A stretch of DNA of 16,680 bases from NCBI GenBank assembly GCA_036566745.1, contig DATCVR010000172.1:1-16680 (forward strand), written 5' to 3'. Shown here piece after piece: positions 7,429 to 14,649 of the stretch; position 1 is the first letter of the stretch; every line of letters begins with the position of its first letter. The stretch comes from DATCVR01 sp036566745. GTDB taxonomy: Bacteria > Actinomycetota > Actinomycetes > Jiangellales > Jiangellaceae. A program made the translations under genes and the position numbers. The notes under the pieces were generated by a model. The model made no database searches. It had not been told where the DNA came from and saw nothing but the letters and a program-made list of their open reading frames with translations.

Positions 7429-8874
7429 ATGACCAGATCGCCGTCGGCCCCGGCTCGCGAAAGCGAGGCAGTTCGCTTCGACGCCCATGGCATCGAGCCC
7501 ATTCCCGCGGGATCGCGTGATTCGACGCCCGCCGAACAGTTCTGGATCTGGTTCGGCGCCAACCTGGCCCCGGTGAACTGGGTTCTGGGTGCCCTCGGCA
7601 TCGTGCTCGGACTGAGCCTTCTTGAGACGGTCCTCGTGGTGGCGCTCGGCAATGTCGTCGGGTGCGCGCTGTTCGGGTTGTTCAACGTGATTGGCCACCG
7701 CACTGCCGTGAACCAAATGGTGCTCGGCCGAGCGCCGTTCGGACGACGCGGCAGCGTCGTGCCAGGCCTGATCCAGGGTCTCCTCACGATGGGCTGGGTG
7801 GGCGTCAACACCTGGGTCGTTCTCGACCTCGCGCTCGGCGTGCTCGCGGAACTCGGCATCGAGAGCGGAACCATCCTGAAGTACCTCGTCGCTGCGGTCA
7901 TCATGCTCACCCAGCTCGGGCTTGCGCTCTACGGCTTCTATGCCATCCGCACGTTCGAGAAGTACACCGTGCCTGCCACCGCGGTGGTCATGGTGGTGAT
8001 GACCGTGGTCGCGCTGTCGCAGGTGAGCATCGACTGGACCACCGGCCAGGCCACCACCAACGCCGACAAGGTCACCGCCATCACGCAGCTCGTCACCGCG
8101 ATCGGTGTCGGCTGGGGCATCTCGTGGATCCCTTACTCGGCTGACTACAGCCGCTTCGTGCGCCGGGACGCCACCGACAAGTCGGTGTTCTGGGCCTCTG
8201 CCGCCGGCATGTACGTCCCGACGGTGTGGCTGGCCGTGCTCGGTGCCTGCCTCGCCAGCGCTGGCAACGGCGGAGATCCCGCCGAGCTGGTGATTGCCGC
8301 CTTCGGCGTGATGGCCATCCCCGTCCTGCTTCTGATCATGCACGGACCGGTGGCGACGAACATCCTTAACCTCTACTCCTGCTCTCTCGCCGCGCTGTCG
8401 GTCGGCGTCCGCGCGGCGCGCTGGAAGGTCACCCTCATAGCAGGAGCTGTGGCATCCGTCGTGCTCGTCACCTTCGTGAGCGCCGAAGACTTCGCCCACG
8501 CGTTCGACCACTGGATGCTGTCGATCCTGGTCTGGATCAGCCCGTGGGCCGCCATCGTGCTGGTGGACTTCTTCATGGTCCGTCGGGGCCGGCTGGACGA
8601 GGCCGACCTGTACCGCGACGGCTCTGACTCACCGTTCGGCTCGGTCAACACCATGGGCATGGTGAGCCTCGCCGTCGGTATCGTCGCGGGTTGGGCCTGG
8701 CAGTACGGACTGGTGCCGGTCATGCAGGGCCCGCTCGCCCGGCTGATGAACAACACGGACCTGTCGTGGCTGTCCGGCGGCCTCGTCGCCGGCGTTCTCT
8801 ACCTGGTCTTGTCACGCCGTTCGGCGACGGCCGACGATGTGCTGCCAACCACGGTCCCTGAGGCTGCGAGGTAA
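7429..8874 (+). CDS. NCS1 family cytosine/purine/hydantoin-type permease
   Basis: A 481-residue, strongly hydrophobic protein with about 12 predicted membrane helices, matching the nucleobase:cation symporter-1 family (CodB-like). The N-terminus GIEPIPAGSRDSTPAEQFWIWFGANLAP is described by its two parts: the soluble lead GIEPIP and the first-helix motif FWIWFGANLAP typical of CodB relatives. A later loop, SWIPYSADYSRFV, is also a family signature. AGGAGG (7417-7422) lies 6 nt before the ATG, which decides the start. It follows the operon terminator and a leader hairpin, so it may have its own promoter. It most likely imports the compound the upstream enzymes degrade. Family members carry cytosine, purines, allantoin or hydantoins, so the exact substrate is open. 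Confidence 0.92.
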   Translation: MTRSPSAPARESEAVRFDAHGIEPIPAGSRDSTPAEQFWIWFGANLAPVNWVLGALGIVLGLSLLETVLVVALGNVVGCALFGLFNVIGHRTAVNQMVLGRAPFGRRGSVVPGLIQGLLTMGWVGVNTWVVLDLALGVLAELGIESGTILKYLVAAVIMLTQLGLALYGFYAIRTFEKYTVPATAVVMVVMTVVALSQVSIDWTTGQATTNADKVTAITQLVTAIGVGWGISWIPYSADYSRFVRRDATDKSVFWASAAGMYVPTVWLAVLGACLASAGNGGDPAELVIAAFGVMAIPVLLLIMHGPVATNILNLYSCSLAALSVGVRAARWKVTLIAGAVASVVLVTFVSAEDFAHAFDHWMLSILVWISPWAAIVLVDFFMVRRGRLDEADLYRDGSDSPFGSVNTMGMVSLAVGIVAGWAWQYGLVPVMQGPLARLMNNTDLSWLSGGLVAGVLYLVLSRRSATADDVLPTTVPEAAR

Positions 8875-8956
8875 GGGATCACGGAGCCATGCCAGGAAAG
8901 AGGATCCGACGTTGGCCACGCCGACAGGCCAGCGACACATTCGAAAGACGCAGTCC

Positions 8957-9529
8957 ATGGCAGCTGGCACGATCAACCACTCGCGATCCGTCTCGCCGCG
9001 ACCGCCTACCCGATTCGTGATCACCGTGGGTGTCCTGGTGGCGATCTGGAGCGCGATCTTCGCGGGCATAAGCGTCTGGTTCGAGGTGACTGACAAGTTC
9101 GCTACGGGTCCCCACGCAGCCGACGCCGACGCTCTATCGGTGATGAACTGGTACGTCACCGTTGTGAAGCTGATCGGCGTGGCTGCCGCCGTGCTCGCTC
9201 TCCGTCCACCGCACAGACATATCGGGCCACGGACCGTCGGCACGGTCCTGTGGGCAGCATTCTCGACGGTCACGATCTACGTTGCGGGCAGCGTGGCTCA
9301 AGCGGGGGCCATACTCGCCGGCGTCGCTGGTGCTGCCGATAGCCTCGACGCATCGTCGATCGGTTACGTGATCGCGTTTCTCCTCGCCGCTGCGGGCTTC
9401 GGGATTCTCGCCGTGTCGTACTCCCGGGCATGGGCCTCGGCAAGCGCGAACTCATCCTCGGGGTCTGCGGAGCGCCACTTGTGTTGGGCAGCATCCTCAT
9501 CGTCCTGCCTTCGCTGCTCAGGGCCATAG
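8957..9529 (+). CDS. Small multi-span membrane protein with an apparent 3' frameshift
   Basis: A 190-residue hydrophobic protein of no family I recognise. Helices lie at about residues 20-42, 62-83, 94-115 and 135-155. After Tyr155 the frame turns into a serine/alanine-rich, non-hydrophobic tail with poor third-position GC and stops at 9529. The -1 frame from about 9424 instead reads GMGLGKRELILG, then a helix (APLVLGSILIVLPSLL), to a TGA at 9544-9546. A single-base loss, real or in the assembly, near 9405-9430 is the simplest explanation. The intact product would have about 195 residues and five helices. The ATG at 8957 is used. TTG at 8912, 8 nt after AAAGAGG, is a credible alternative. It lies 82 nt after the permease and may be co-transcribed with it. 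Confidence 0.7.
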   Translation: MAAGTINHSRSVSPRPPTRFVITVGVLVAIWSAIFAGISVWFEVTDKFATGPHAADADALSVMNWYVTVVKLIGVAAAVLALRPPHRHIGPRTVGTVLWAAFSTVTIYVAGSVAQAGAILAGVAGAADSLDASSIGYVIAFLLAAAGFGILAVSYSRAWASASANSSSGSAERHLCWAASSSSCLRCSGP

Positions 9530-9539
9530 GACTGCTGTC

Positions 9540-9556
9540 GTCCTGAGCGGCAGGAC
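9540..9556 (+). terminator. Possible terminator after the small membrane protein
   Basis: GTCCTG (9540-9545) and CAGGAC (9551-9556) are perfect 6-bp inverted arms with a 5-nt loop, between two converging genes. The stop codon of the frame-corrected membrane protein lies inside it. There is no T-tract. Confidence 0.35.
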
Positions 9557-9619
9557 ATCACCTGACGTGGGGCACGCACGCTCGCACCCACCGCCGCCGG
9601 GAGGTCCAGGGCAGCGGCG

Positions 9620-10855
9620 TCACGGACGCGGGCCTGAGGCCGGTTGCATCGGACGGGACTCACTGAGGTGATCGGCCGCCGTCAGGATCAGCTCGGCATC
9701 CTTGACCGGAGGATAGATCAGCTCGGTGTTCACCATGCGCTTGACGTCCTTGGCCGCCTCCCCCACCGCACGCACCTCACGCTCGTAGCCCTCCGTGTAG
9801 ACCGCTCCGGCCGCACCGAGGTCGAGACAGGTGACATAGGGGTCTCCGCGGAAGTCCAGCAGAGGAATGCCGAGCAGGTCGGCGACCGCGTTATGCCCGG
9901 CGTGCTTGCCGTGCTGGTGGGCGTACTGGCAGCTCTGTGGGGCCAGCAGTCCCGCAGCCACCGTCACCGACGCCACGTCGCCCGCAGCGAGTACGTCGGG
10001 CAGTCCGGCCACGAACATCTGGGGAGTCACGACGAGGCGACCGAGGGTGTCGCGGTCGGCGCCGAAGCCGTCGACCGGACCCTGGGCCCGCATGCCTCCT
10101 GACCACACGACCGTCTCGGCGTCGAGGCGCGAACCGTCAGCCAGGGTCACGCCTCGCTCGTCCAGCGCAGCTACGGTCGTTCCGAGCAGGAGCTCGACAC
10201 CCGTAACCTCGAGTGCGTCCAGCACGGCCGCCCGGGGACCTTCGCCGAGCTCCGGCGCGACCGCGTCGGCCCGCTCGACCAGGAGCACGCGCACCTCCTC
10301 CCGAGCGCCGGCGGCCTCGGCGCGCCGACCGAGCCGCTCCACCAGCTCGGTGGCCACCTCCAGGCCGACGAAACCCGAGCCCACGACGACGGCGGTGAAC
10401 CGACCGGGGCTCGTCGAACCGGCGCGCTGGTCGAGGTGCCGCTCGAGTGCGTCGGCCGCTAGCACTGTGTCGACATCGTGGAAGTGCTCGGCACCGGGCA
10501 CGGGGGGCCGCGGCACCAGCCGGCTTCCGGTCGCCAGGACGAGCCGGTCGTAAGCCAGCTCGCTCGGCGCATCCATACCCGTCACCGACAGGAGACCGCC
10601 GGCGGGATCGATGTCGCTCACGGTCCCCTGCACCCGGCGGACTCCGATCGGTCCGAGGACGTCGTCGAGCGGTACCGTCATCGACGCGGGGTTCTCCTCG
10701 TACAGACGGGGGCGGATGACCATGTCCGCCGACGGTGCGACCAGGGTGACGGCGATCTCGTCAGCGCTGCGGCCTGCCTCGATGCGAGTTCGGACAGCAG
10801 CGGCCGCGCTCCACACGGCTGCGAAACCCCCACCGACGACGACGATTTCCGACAC
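9620..10855 (-). CDS. NAD(P)/FAD-dependent oxidoreductase, NDH-2-like
   Basis: A 411-residue two-dinucleotide-domain flavoprotein of the type II NADH dehydrogenase-like group. The FAD motif VVVGGGFAA (residues 5-13), the ATG hinge (LATGSRLVP, about 107-115), the NAD(P)H-binding motif VVVGSGFVGLEVATEL (156-171) and the second FAD motif LAAGDVAS (289-296) are all present. There is no membrane helix. It lacks the paired redox cysteines of thioredoxin-reductase-type enzymes. Translation starts at GTG 10855 with GGAGG 7 nt upstream. It lies 136 nt downstream of a DoxX gene on the same strand, and such DoxX-flavoprotein pairs are thought to pass electrons to the quinone pool. The electron donor or acceptor cannot be read here. 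Confidence 0.9.
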   Translation of the reverse strand: MSEIVVVGGGFAAVWSAAAAVRTRIEAGRSADEIAVTLVAPSADMVIRPRLYEENPASMTVPLDDVLGPIGVRRVQGTVSDIDPAGGLLSVTGMDAPSELAYDRLVLATGSRLVPRPPVPGAEHFHDVDTVLAADALERHLDQRAGSTSPGRFTAVVVGSGFVGLEVATELVERLGRRAEAAGAREEVRVLLVERADAVAPELGEGPRAAVLDALEVTGVELLLGTTVAALDERGVTLADGSRLDAETVVWSGGMRAQGPVDGFGADRDTLGRLVVTPQMFVAGLPDVLAAGDVASVTVAAGLLAPQSCQYAHQHGKHAGHNAVADLLGIPLLDFRGDPYVTCLDLGAAGAVYTEGYEREVRAVGEAAKDVKRMVNTELIYPPVKDAELILTAADHLSESRPMQPASGPRP

Positions 10856-10931
10856 GATTGTTCCTCCATGGAAGTGATGCTGCGCTGGCGGTTGAACCCC
10901 GCTGGGGTGCTGCGGGCCAGACGGGTGGCGG

Positions 10932-10944
10932 GCTGGTCACCAGC
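10932..10944. promoter_or_regulatory. Inverted repeat between doxX and the flavoprotein gene
   Basis: GCTGGT and ACCAGC flank a single C in the 136-bp gap. A smaller hairpin, ACCCC-GCT-GGGGT, lies at 10896-10908. Either could be an operator or a transcript structure. No regulator can be tied to them. Confidence 0.25.
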
Positions 10945-10991
10945 GTCGCCGACTCGTAAGAAGGCTGACGGATCTGCCTCGGGTGCCAAGA

Positions 10992-11375
10992 TCAGGCCGT
11001 GAAGGACTCCGGTCCGAACCGGCCGACCGCGATGAACACGGCCAGCGCGACATAGACGAGGTTGACCATCACCAGCTTGAACTGTCCCAGGCGCCCGTGG
11101 GCGATCATCGCTCCGATCATCAGGACGATCCAGCACACCGCGGTCACGGGCACCATGACCGGTGCCACGTCCACGATGGGCGGCACGATGAGGCCGATCG
11201 CGGCCAGCAGCTCGATCAGGCCGAGAGTTTTGACGAACGTCGGGCTGACGGTGCGGGTCCAGGCGGCACCTTCGTGCTGCTGAAGCTTCTCCTTCGGAAT
11301 GAGGGTCTTGGTGAAGCCGCTCACGACTGCGACCAGCGCCAACAGCCCGGCCGCAATCCAGAGGATGGTGTCCAT
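10992..11375 (-). CDS. DoxX family membrane protein
   Basis: A 127-residue protein with four membrane helices, starting MDTILWIAAGLLALVAVVSG. The FTKTLIPKEKL segment after helix 1 and the TLGLIELLAAIGLIVP helix fit the DoxX/DoxX-like family. AAGGAG lies 5 nt before the ATG at 11375. The frame is open to 11507, but that extension is arginine/proline-rich and lacks a binding site. Family members sit in the cytoplasmic membrane and are linked to quinone or thiol redox chemistry. Here the partner is probably the FAD oxidoreductase downstream. Confidence 0.85.
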   Translation of the reverse strand: MDTILWIAAGLLALVAVVSGFTKTLIPKEKLQQHEGAAWTRTVSPTFVKTLGLIELLAAIGLIVPPIVDVAPVMVPVTAVCWIVLMIGAMIAHGRLGQFKLVMVNLVYVALAVFIAVGRFGPESFTA

Positions 11376-11824
11376 GTGTCTCCTTGAAGGTGTGTGTTTC
11401 GGTCGGCGCGGATGCCGCCCGCTCGTCCCTTGAGACGAGAGAGCCCGTTCGGCTGTGACTTGGTCGGCCTCACCACACCTATGGGACGCGTCACACTTGG
11501 TCGGCACGGACCGCTCGGACGGAGCCGTACACCCGTACAGAACGTCGGACTCGTGCGAGCGCCGTCAGGAGGACGCGGAAAGGTCGGATGGACGTACGCC
11601 ATGGGATGAAACGACGTCGTGGCGAGATCGGGAGACCACGCCGCAGGGCACGCTGAGCCTGTAGACGTGCTGATGTTTTGATGTCGTGGACGGCCGTTCT
11701 CGCGGTCGAACGTGACTGACCCGAAGATCTCGCCCGGATCGACCTTCGCCCTTCTTGTTCCGACGCTGCTGAGCCGACACCCACGTCGGAACGGATACGA
11801 CGAACCACAGAACTGGAGCTACGA
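11376..11824. other. 449-bp intergenic region between divergent doxX and GT1 genes
   Basis: No frame here resembles a known protein. It should hold both divergent promoters, but I cannot place convincing -10/-35 pairs. Visible structure is a 10-bp palindrome ACGACGTCGT (11611-11620), closely spaced GTAC words near 11528-11539, and the GT1 leader hairpin (11757-11792). I saw no rifamycin-associated element, the long GC-rich inverted repeat found before rifampicin-inactivating genes. Confidence 0.5.
11757..11792 (+). promoter_or_regulatory. Inverted repeat in the leader of the glycosyltransferase
   Basis: GTTCCGACG (11757-11765) and CGTCGGAAC (11784-11792) are perfect 9-bp arms around an 18-nt loop, ending 32 nt before the GTG start. 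It could be an operator (two half-sites 27 bp centre to centre) or a leader RNA hairpin. Confidence 0.45.
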
Positions 11825-12958
11825 GTGCGCGCGTTGTTGTCGACGTATGGATCACGCGGGGACGTCGAGCCGATGGTCGCCCTCGCAGTACAGCTGCAGC
11901 GAAGGGGCGCCGACGTCCGGATGTGCGCACCGCCAGACCGGGAGTTCGTCGACCTGCTGGCTCGGGAACGCGTGCCGCTCGTGCCGTTCGTCAAGCCATG
12001 GCGGTCCTGGGAACGCCCGCCCACGGCTGAAGAACGCCACCAGCGTGTGACTGACTTCATTGCCGCGCAGTACGACTGCGTGGCCGAGGCCGCAGTGGGC
12101 TGCGACGTGGTCGTGGCGACCGCGATGTCGCAGTTCGTCGGCCCCTCGGTGGCAGAGAAGCTGGGCCTCCCGTACTACTACGCGCTCTTCTGCCCTGACG
12201 TGCTCGACGGCTTGGATGGCCGCGGCTTCAACGAGCTGTTCAAGGAGCCGCTCGACGACCACCGCGCTTCGGTCGGACTGCCGCCCGTCAGCGACGTCGG
12301 CGAGTTCATGTTCAGTGCTCACCCGTTGCTTGCCGCCGACCCCGTCCTGGCCCCGTGGCGCGGGGCCGCCGGCCTTGGTGTCGTACAGACTGGTGCATGG
12401 GCACTCCAGGACGACCGCCCGCTCCCGGCGGACCTACTAACCTTCCTCGACGGCGGCGAAAAGCCGGTGTATGTCGGTTTCGGCAGTATGCGAACGGTCA
12501 ACGAGGACAGCGCGCGGGTTGCCGTCGCGGCGATCCGCGCACAGGGCCGCCGAACGGTCATCGGGCGCGGCTGGGCAGGACTGGACGTGATCGACGGCCA
12601 GTCCGACTGCTTCGTCGTCGAAGAGGTCAACCACCAGAAGCTCTTCAACCAGGTGGCTGCCGTGGTCCATCACGGTGGCGCAGGAACGACGACCACAGCC
12701 TTCCGGGCAGGCACCCCCCAGGTGGTGGTGCCGCAGGGCGGTGATCAGGCGTACTGGGCCGGCCGTGCGAGCGAACTCGGCGTCGGCGTGGCCCACGACG
12801 GCCCGACACCCACGTTCGAGTCTCTGGCGGACGCGCTGAGCGCCGCGCTCATCCCCGAGACTCGCGCACGAGCAGCCGCCATGGCCGCTGAATACCGCAT
12901 GGACGGCGCGTCGACGGCTGCGCAGCTGCTTCTCGCTGGCGACCCGGCCGGGCGGTGA
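11825..12958 (+). CDS. GT1 (UGT/Gtf-like) glycosyltransferase
   Basis: A 377-residue GT-B glycosyltransferase of family GT1. The N-terminus MRALLSTYGSRGDVEPMVALA is the acceptor-domain signature shared with glycopeptide Gtf enzymes, macrolide glycosyltransferases and rifampicin glycosyltransferase. The C-terminal donor-site motif VVHHGGAGTTTTA (His282/His283) followed by PQVVVPQGGDQAYWA is intact. It should transfer a sugar from a nucleotide sugar to a small hydrophobic acceptor in the cytoplasm. It is slightly shorter than the usual 390-430 residues. The start is GTG 11825 with GGAG about 7 nt upstream. No biosynthetic cluster surrounds it, so a detoxifying role (modification of an antibiotic or xenobiotic) is as likely as a biosynthetic one. 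An AsnC remnant follows directly. Confidence 0.88.
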   Translation: MRALLSTYGSRGDVEPMVALAVQLQRRGADVRMCAPPDREFVDLLARERVPLVPFVKPWRSWERPPTAEERHQRVTDFIAAQYDCVAEAAVGCDVVVATAMSQFVGPSVAEKLGLPYYYALFCPDVLDGLDGRGFNELFKEPLDDHRASVGLPPVSDVGEFMFSAHPLLAADPVLAPWRGAAGLGVVQTGAWALQDDRPLPADLLTFLDGGEKPVYVGFGSMRTVNEDSARVAVAAIRAQGRRTVIGRGWAGLDVIDGQSDCFVVEEVNHQKLFNQVAAVVHHGGAGTTTTAFRAGTPQVVVPQGGDQAYWAGRASELGVGVAHDGPTPTFESLADALSAALIPETRARAAAMAAEYRMDGASTAAQLLLAGDPAGR

Positions 12959-12967
12959 GGACTTCTC

Positions 12968-13191
12968 TCCCAAGCCGGCAGCGGTCGCCCGCACGTGTGG
13001 CGCATTCGAGGAGCGACACAGTGTTGCGGGCGGAGCAATATCCTCACCATCCTCGAGTTCGCCACCATCGACGAGGTCCGCGAGTACCTCGCCCACCGCA
13101 TCGGGCGCTCCCGGGTGTGCACCGCGTCCAGACGGAGATCGTCTCGCGATGGGTCGAACGAGCCGGCGTACTCCTGATCTGCCGCTCCTGA
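12968..13191 (+). pseudogene. Lrp/AsnC-family regulator remnant, truncated and frameshifted
   Basis: Two overlapping frames together give the ligand-binding half of an Lrp/AsnC regulator. The first reads HVWRIRGATQCCGRSNIL and then TILEFATIDEVREYLAHRIG, up to about 13106. The second, one frame back, continues LPGVHRVQTEIVSRWVERAG and stops at 13191. The join matches the family pattern IG-x-LPGV-x-x-x-x-T. The N-terminal helix-turn-helix is missing: the glycosyltransferase ends at 12958. Loss of one base in GGGCGCTCCCGGGT explains the frame break. It is most likely a decayed regulator. The identification rests on pattern recognition alone. Confidence 0.6.
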
Positions 13192-13219
13192 TCTCGGACG
13201 ACATCCGCCGGGCCCGCTG

Positions 13220-13250
13220 TTGCGTTCGAGCGCGCTCGAACGCCTAGCGT
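13220..13250 (+). promoter_or_regulatory. MerR-type promoter/operator of the SDR-merR operon
   Basis: A -35 box TTGCGT (13220-13225) and a -10 box TAGCGT (13245-13250) are separated by 19 bp, the over-long spacing typical of MerR-activated promoters. A perfect 22-bp palindrome spans 13222-13243; its left arm is GCGTTCGAGCG and its right arm CGCTCGAACGC. The -10 box ends 7 nt before the SDR ATG, so transcription should begin at or next to the start codon. The MerR gene of the same operon is the obvious regulator, giving autoregulation. Confidence 0.8.
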
Positions 13251-13257
13251 CGCCGCC

Positions 13258-14148
13258 ATGACAACGACGGAGACCTTCACGTGGGTCATCACAGGTGCGT
13301 CGCGTGGATTCGGTCGCGCGATCGCGGAAACGGCGCTGGGAAAGGGCGATGCTGTCGTCGCGGCAGTGCGCCGCCACGAGGCCGTGGCAGATCTGTCGGC
13401 GCGGTTTCCCGACAGGTTCGCCTCCGTGGAGTTCGACGCTCGCGACTCAACGCTGGCCCGCCCGCTCGTCCGCACGGCGCTGGACCGTTTCGGTCGCGTC
13501 GACGTCCTGGTCAACAACGCCGGGCGGGGACTCGTGGGCGCCGCCGAGGAGGTCAGCGAGGCGGGGCTCCGAGAAGCGATGGACCTGCACTTCTTCGTTC
13601 CGGCGGCGCTCGTGCGGGCGGTCCTGCCCGTGATGCGCAGCCACGGGAGCGGCACGATCGTGCAGATGAGCAGTCAGGGCGGACGACTGTCCTTCCCAGG
13701 CGTGGGTGCCTACTCGGCAGGGAAGTTCGCCCTCGAAGGCTGGTCGGAGGCGCTGGCCGGCGAGGTCGCACCGTTCGGCGTTCGGGTCATGATCGTCGAG
13801 CCGAGCCGGTTCCGTACCGACTTCAACGCGCCCGGCACCTTGGCCGTGGCCGAGGCCTACTCGGTCTACCGCGACATGCTGGCGGCGGTCCGCGCTGACA
13901 TGGCCGGTGCCGACGGGGTTCAGGAAGGTGATCCGGTGCGGGCCGCCGAGGTGATCGTCGACCTGGTACACAGCGATGAACCGCCGCTGCGGCTGCCACT
14001 CGGCGCCGAGGCCGTCGAGCGGATCAGCGCCTCATACCACGCCAACCTGGACGCGGTGCGGCGGTGGGCCGACACGGCACGTGCCACCGACTTCCCCGAC
14101 GCTCCGCAGTCCTCGCGTCCCGTCGCCTCGTGGGCGGAGTCAGCCTGA
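13258..14148 (+). CDS. SDR family NAD(P)-dependent oxidoreductase
   Basis: A 296-residue classical short-chain dehydrogenase/reductase. The cofactor loop is TGASRGFG (12-19), the structural motif is NNAG (86-89), and the catalytic Ser-Tyr-Lys is Ser139, Tyr152 and Lys156 (YSAGK). The C-terminal part (EPSRFRTDF, then a substrate-binding region) resembles the SDR-a5/oxidoreductase group often annotated only as SDR family. The substrate is unknown. No Shine-Dalgarno sequence precedes the ATG, and the mapped -10 element ends 7 nt upstream, which together imply a leaderless mRNA. Its TGA overlaps the ATG of the MerR gene (TGATG, 14146-14150), so the two are translationally coupled. It is probably induced by the ligand of that MerR protein and may act on it. 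Confidence 0.92.
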   Translation: MTTTETFTWVITGASRGFGRAIAETALGKGDAVVAAVRRHEAVADLSARFPDRFASVEFDARDSTLARPLVRTALDRFGRVDVLVNNAGRGLVGAAEEVSEAGLREAMDLHFFVPAALVRAVLPVMRSHGSGTIVQMSSQGGRLSFPGVGAYSAGKFALEGWSEALAGEVAPFGVRVMIVEPSRFRTDFNAPGTLAVAEAYSVYRDMLAAVRADMAGADGVQEGDPVRAAEVIVDLVHSDEPPLRLPLGAEAVERISASYHANLDAVRRWADTARATDFPDAPQSSRPVASWAESA

Positions 14149-14618
14149 TGGCCGTCCACGACCTGATGAACAAGGCCCTGGCCGCGCTGGCCGAAGTCGA
14201 CGGGCCGATGTCGATCGAGGTGATCCACCGACTCGCGGACGTCGAGGGCGACTTCGACGAACCCATGACGATCGCCGAGGTCGCCGACCTGCTGGACATC
14301 TCTCCCCACACGTTGCGGTACTACGAGCGGGCCGGCCTGGTCACGGTCGACAGGGACAGTGCCAGCCACAGGCTGTACTCCAGCGATGCTGTGCGCAGAC
14401 TCGTGTTCCTGACAAGGATGCGCCTGTCGGGCATGGCCATGCGCGACCTCCAGCACTATGTGCAGTTGGTGGATGCCGGAGACGCCACCGTGCCCGAACG
14501 CCTCGACATGCTCCTCGAACACCGCGACACCATCCGCCGCCAGCTTCGCGAGCTGACCCTCTCGCTCGCAGCCACGGAGTACAAGATCGCCACCTACGGC
14601 GGACACGCCGGAGACTGA
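14148..14618 (+). CDS. MerR family transcriptional regulator
   Basis: A 156-residue MerR-type activator. The winged helix-turn-helix begins at about residue 40 (MTIAEVADLLDISPHTLRYYE), followed by AGLV and the wing (SHRLYSSDAVRRL). A coiled-coil dimerisation helix covers about residues 115-147. An unusual 39-residue lead precedes the DNA-binding domain. It starts with a helical segment and could hold part of the effector site. The protein has no cysteine at all, which argues against metal or thiol sensing of the MerR/CueR/SoxR kind and for a small organic ligand or aldehyde-type signal. The ATG overlaps the SDR stop and has GGAG at about 9 nt. A GTG at 14064 in the same frame is rejected because it lies inside the SDR gene. 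It probably controls the two 19-bp-spaced promoters at 13220 and 14754. Confidence 0.9.
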   Translation: MAVHDLMNKALAALAEVDGPMSIEVIHRLADVEGDFDEPMTIAEVADLLDISPHTLRYYERAGLVTVDRDSASHRLYSSDAVRRLVFLTRMRLSGMAMRDLQHYVQLVDAGDATVPERLDMLLEHRDTIRRQLRELTLSLAATEYKIATYGGHAGD

Positions 14619-14626
14619 ACCCCGCC

Positions 14627-14649
14627 GGCGGTGGGGAATGTCCCCCGCC
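14627..14649 (+). terminator. Hairpin terminator of the SDR-merR operon
   Basis: GGCG/CGCC and GGGGA/TCCCC stack into a stem with a 2-nt bulge and the 3-nt loop ATG, starting 9 nt after the MerR stop. No T-tract follows, as is common in high-GC actinobacteria. Confidence 0.55.

Noticed and set aside
7237..8511. 424-residue minus-strand ORF opposite the permease
   Set aside because: Asp/His/Gly-rich shadow of a hydrophobic membrane protein gene.
11376..11824. Rifamycin-associated element upstream of the glycosyltransferase
   Set aside because: The known GC-rich inverted repeat motif was looked for and not seen, so rifampicin inactivation is not claimed.
11491..12060. Minus-strand 189-residue ORF across the GT1 start
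   Set aside because: Ser/Arg-rich, no binding site, antisense to a clear glycosyltransferase N-terminus.
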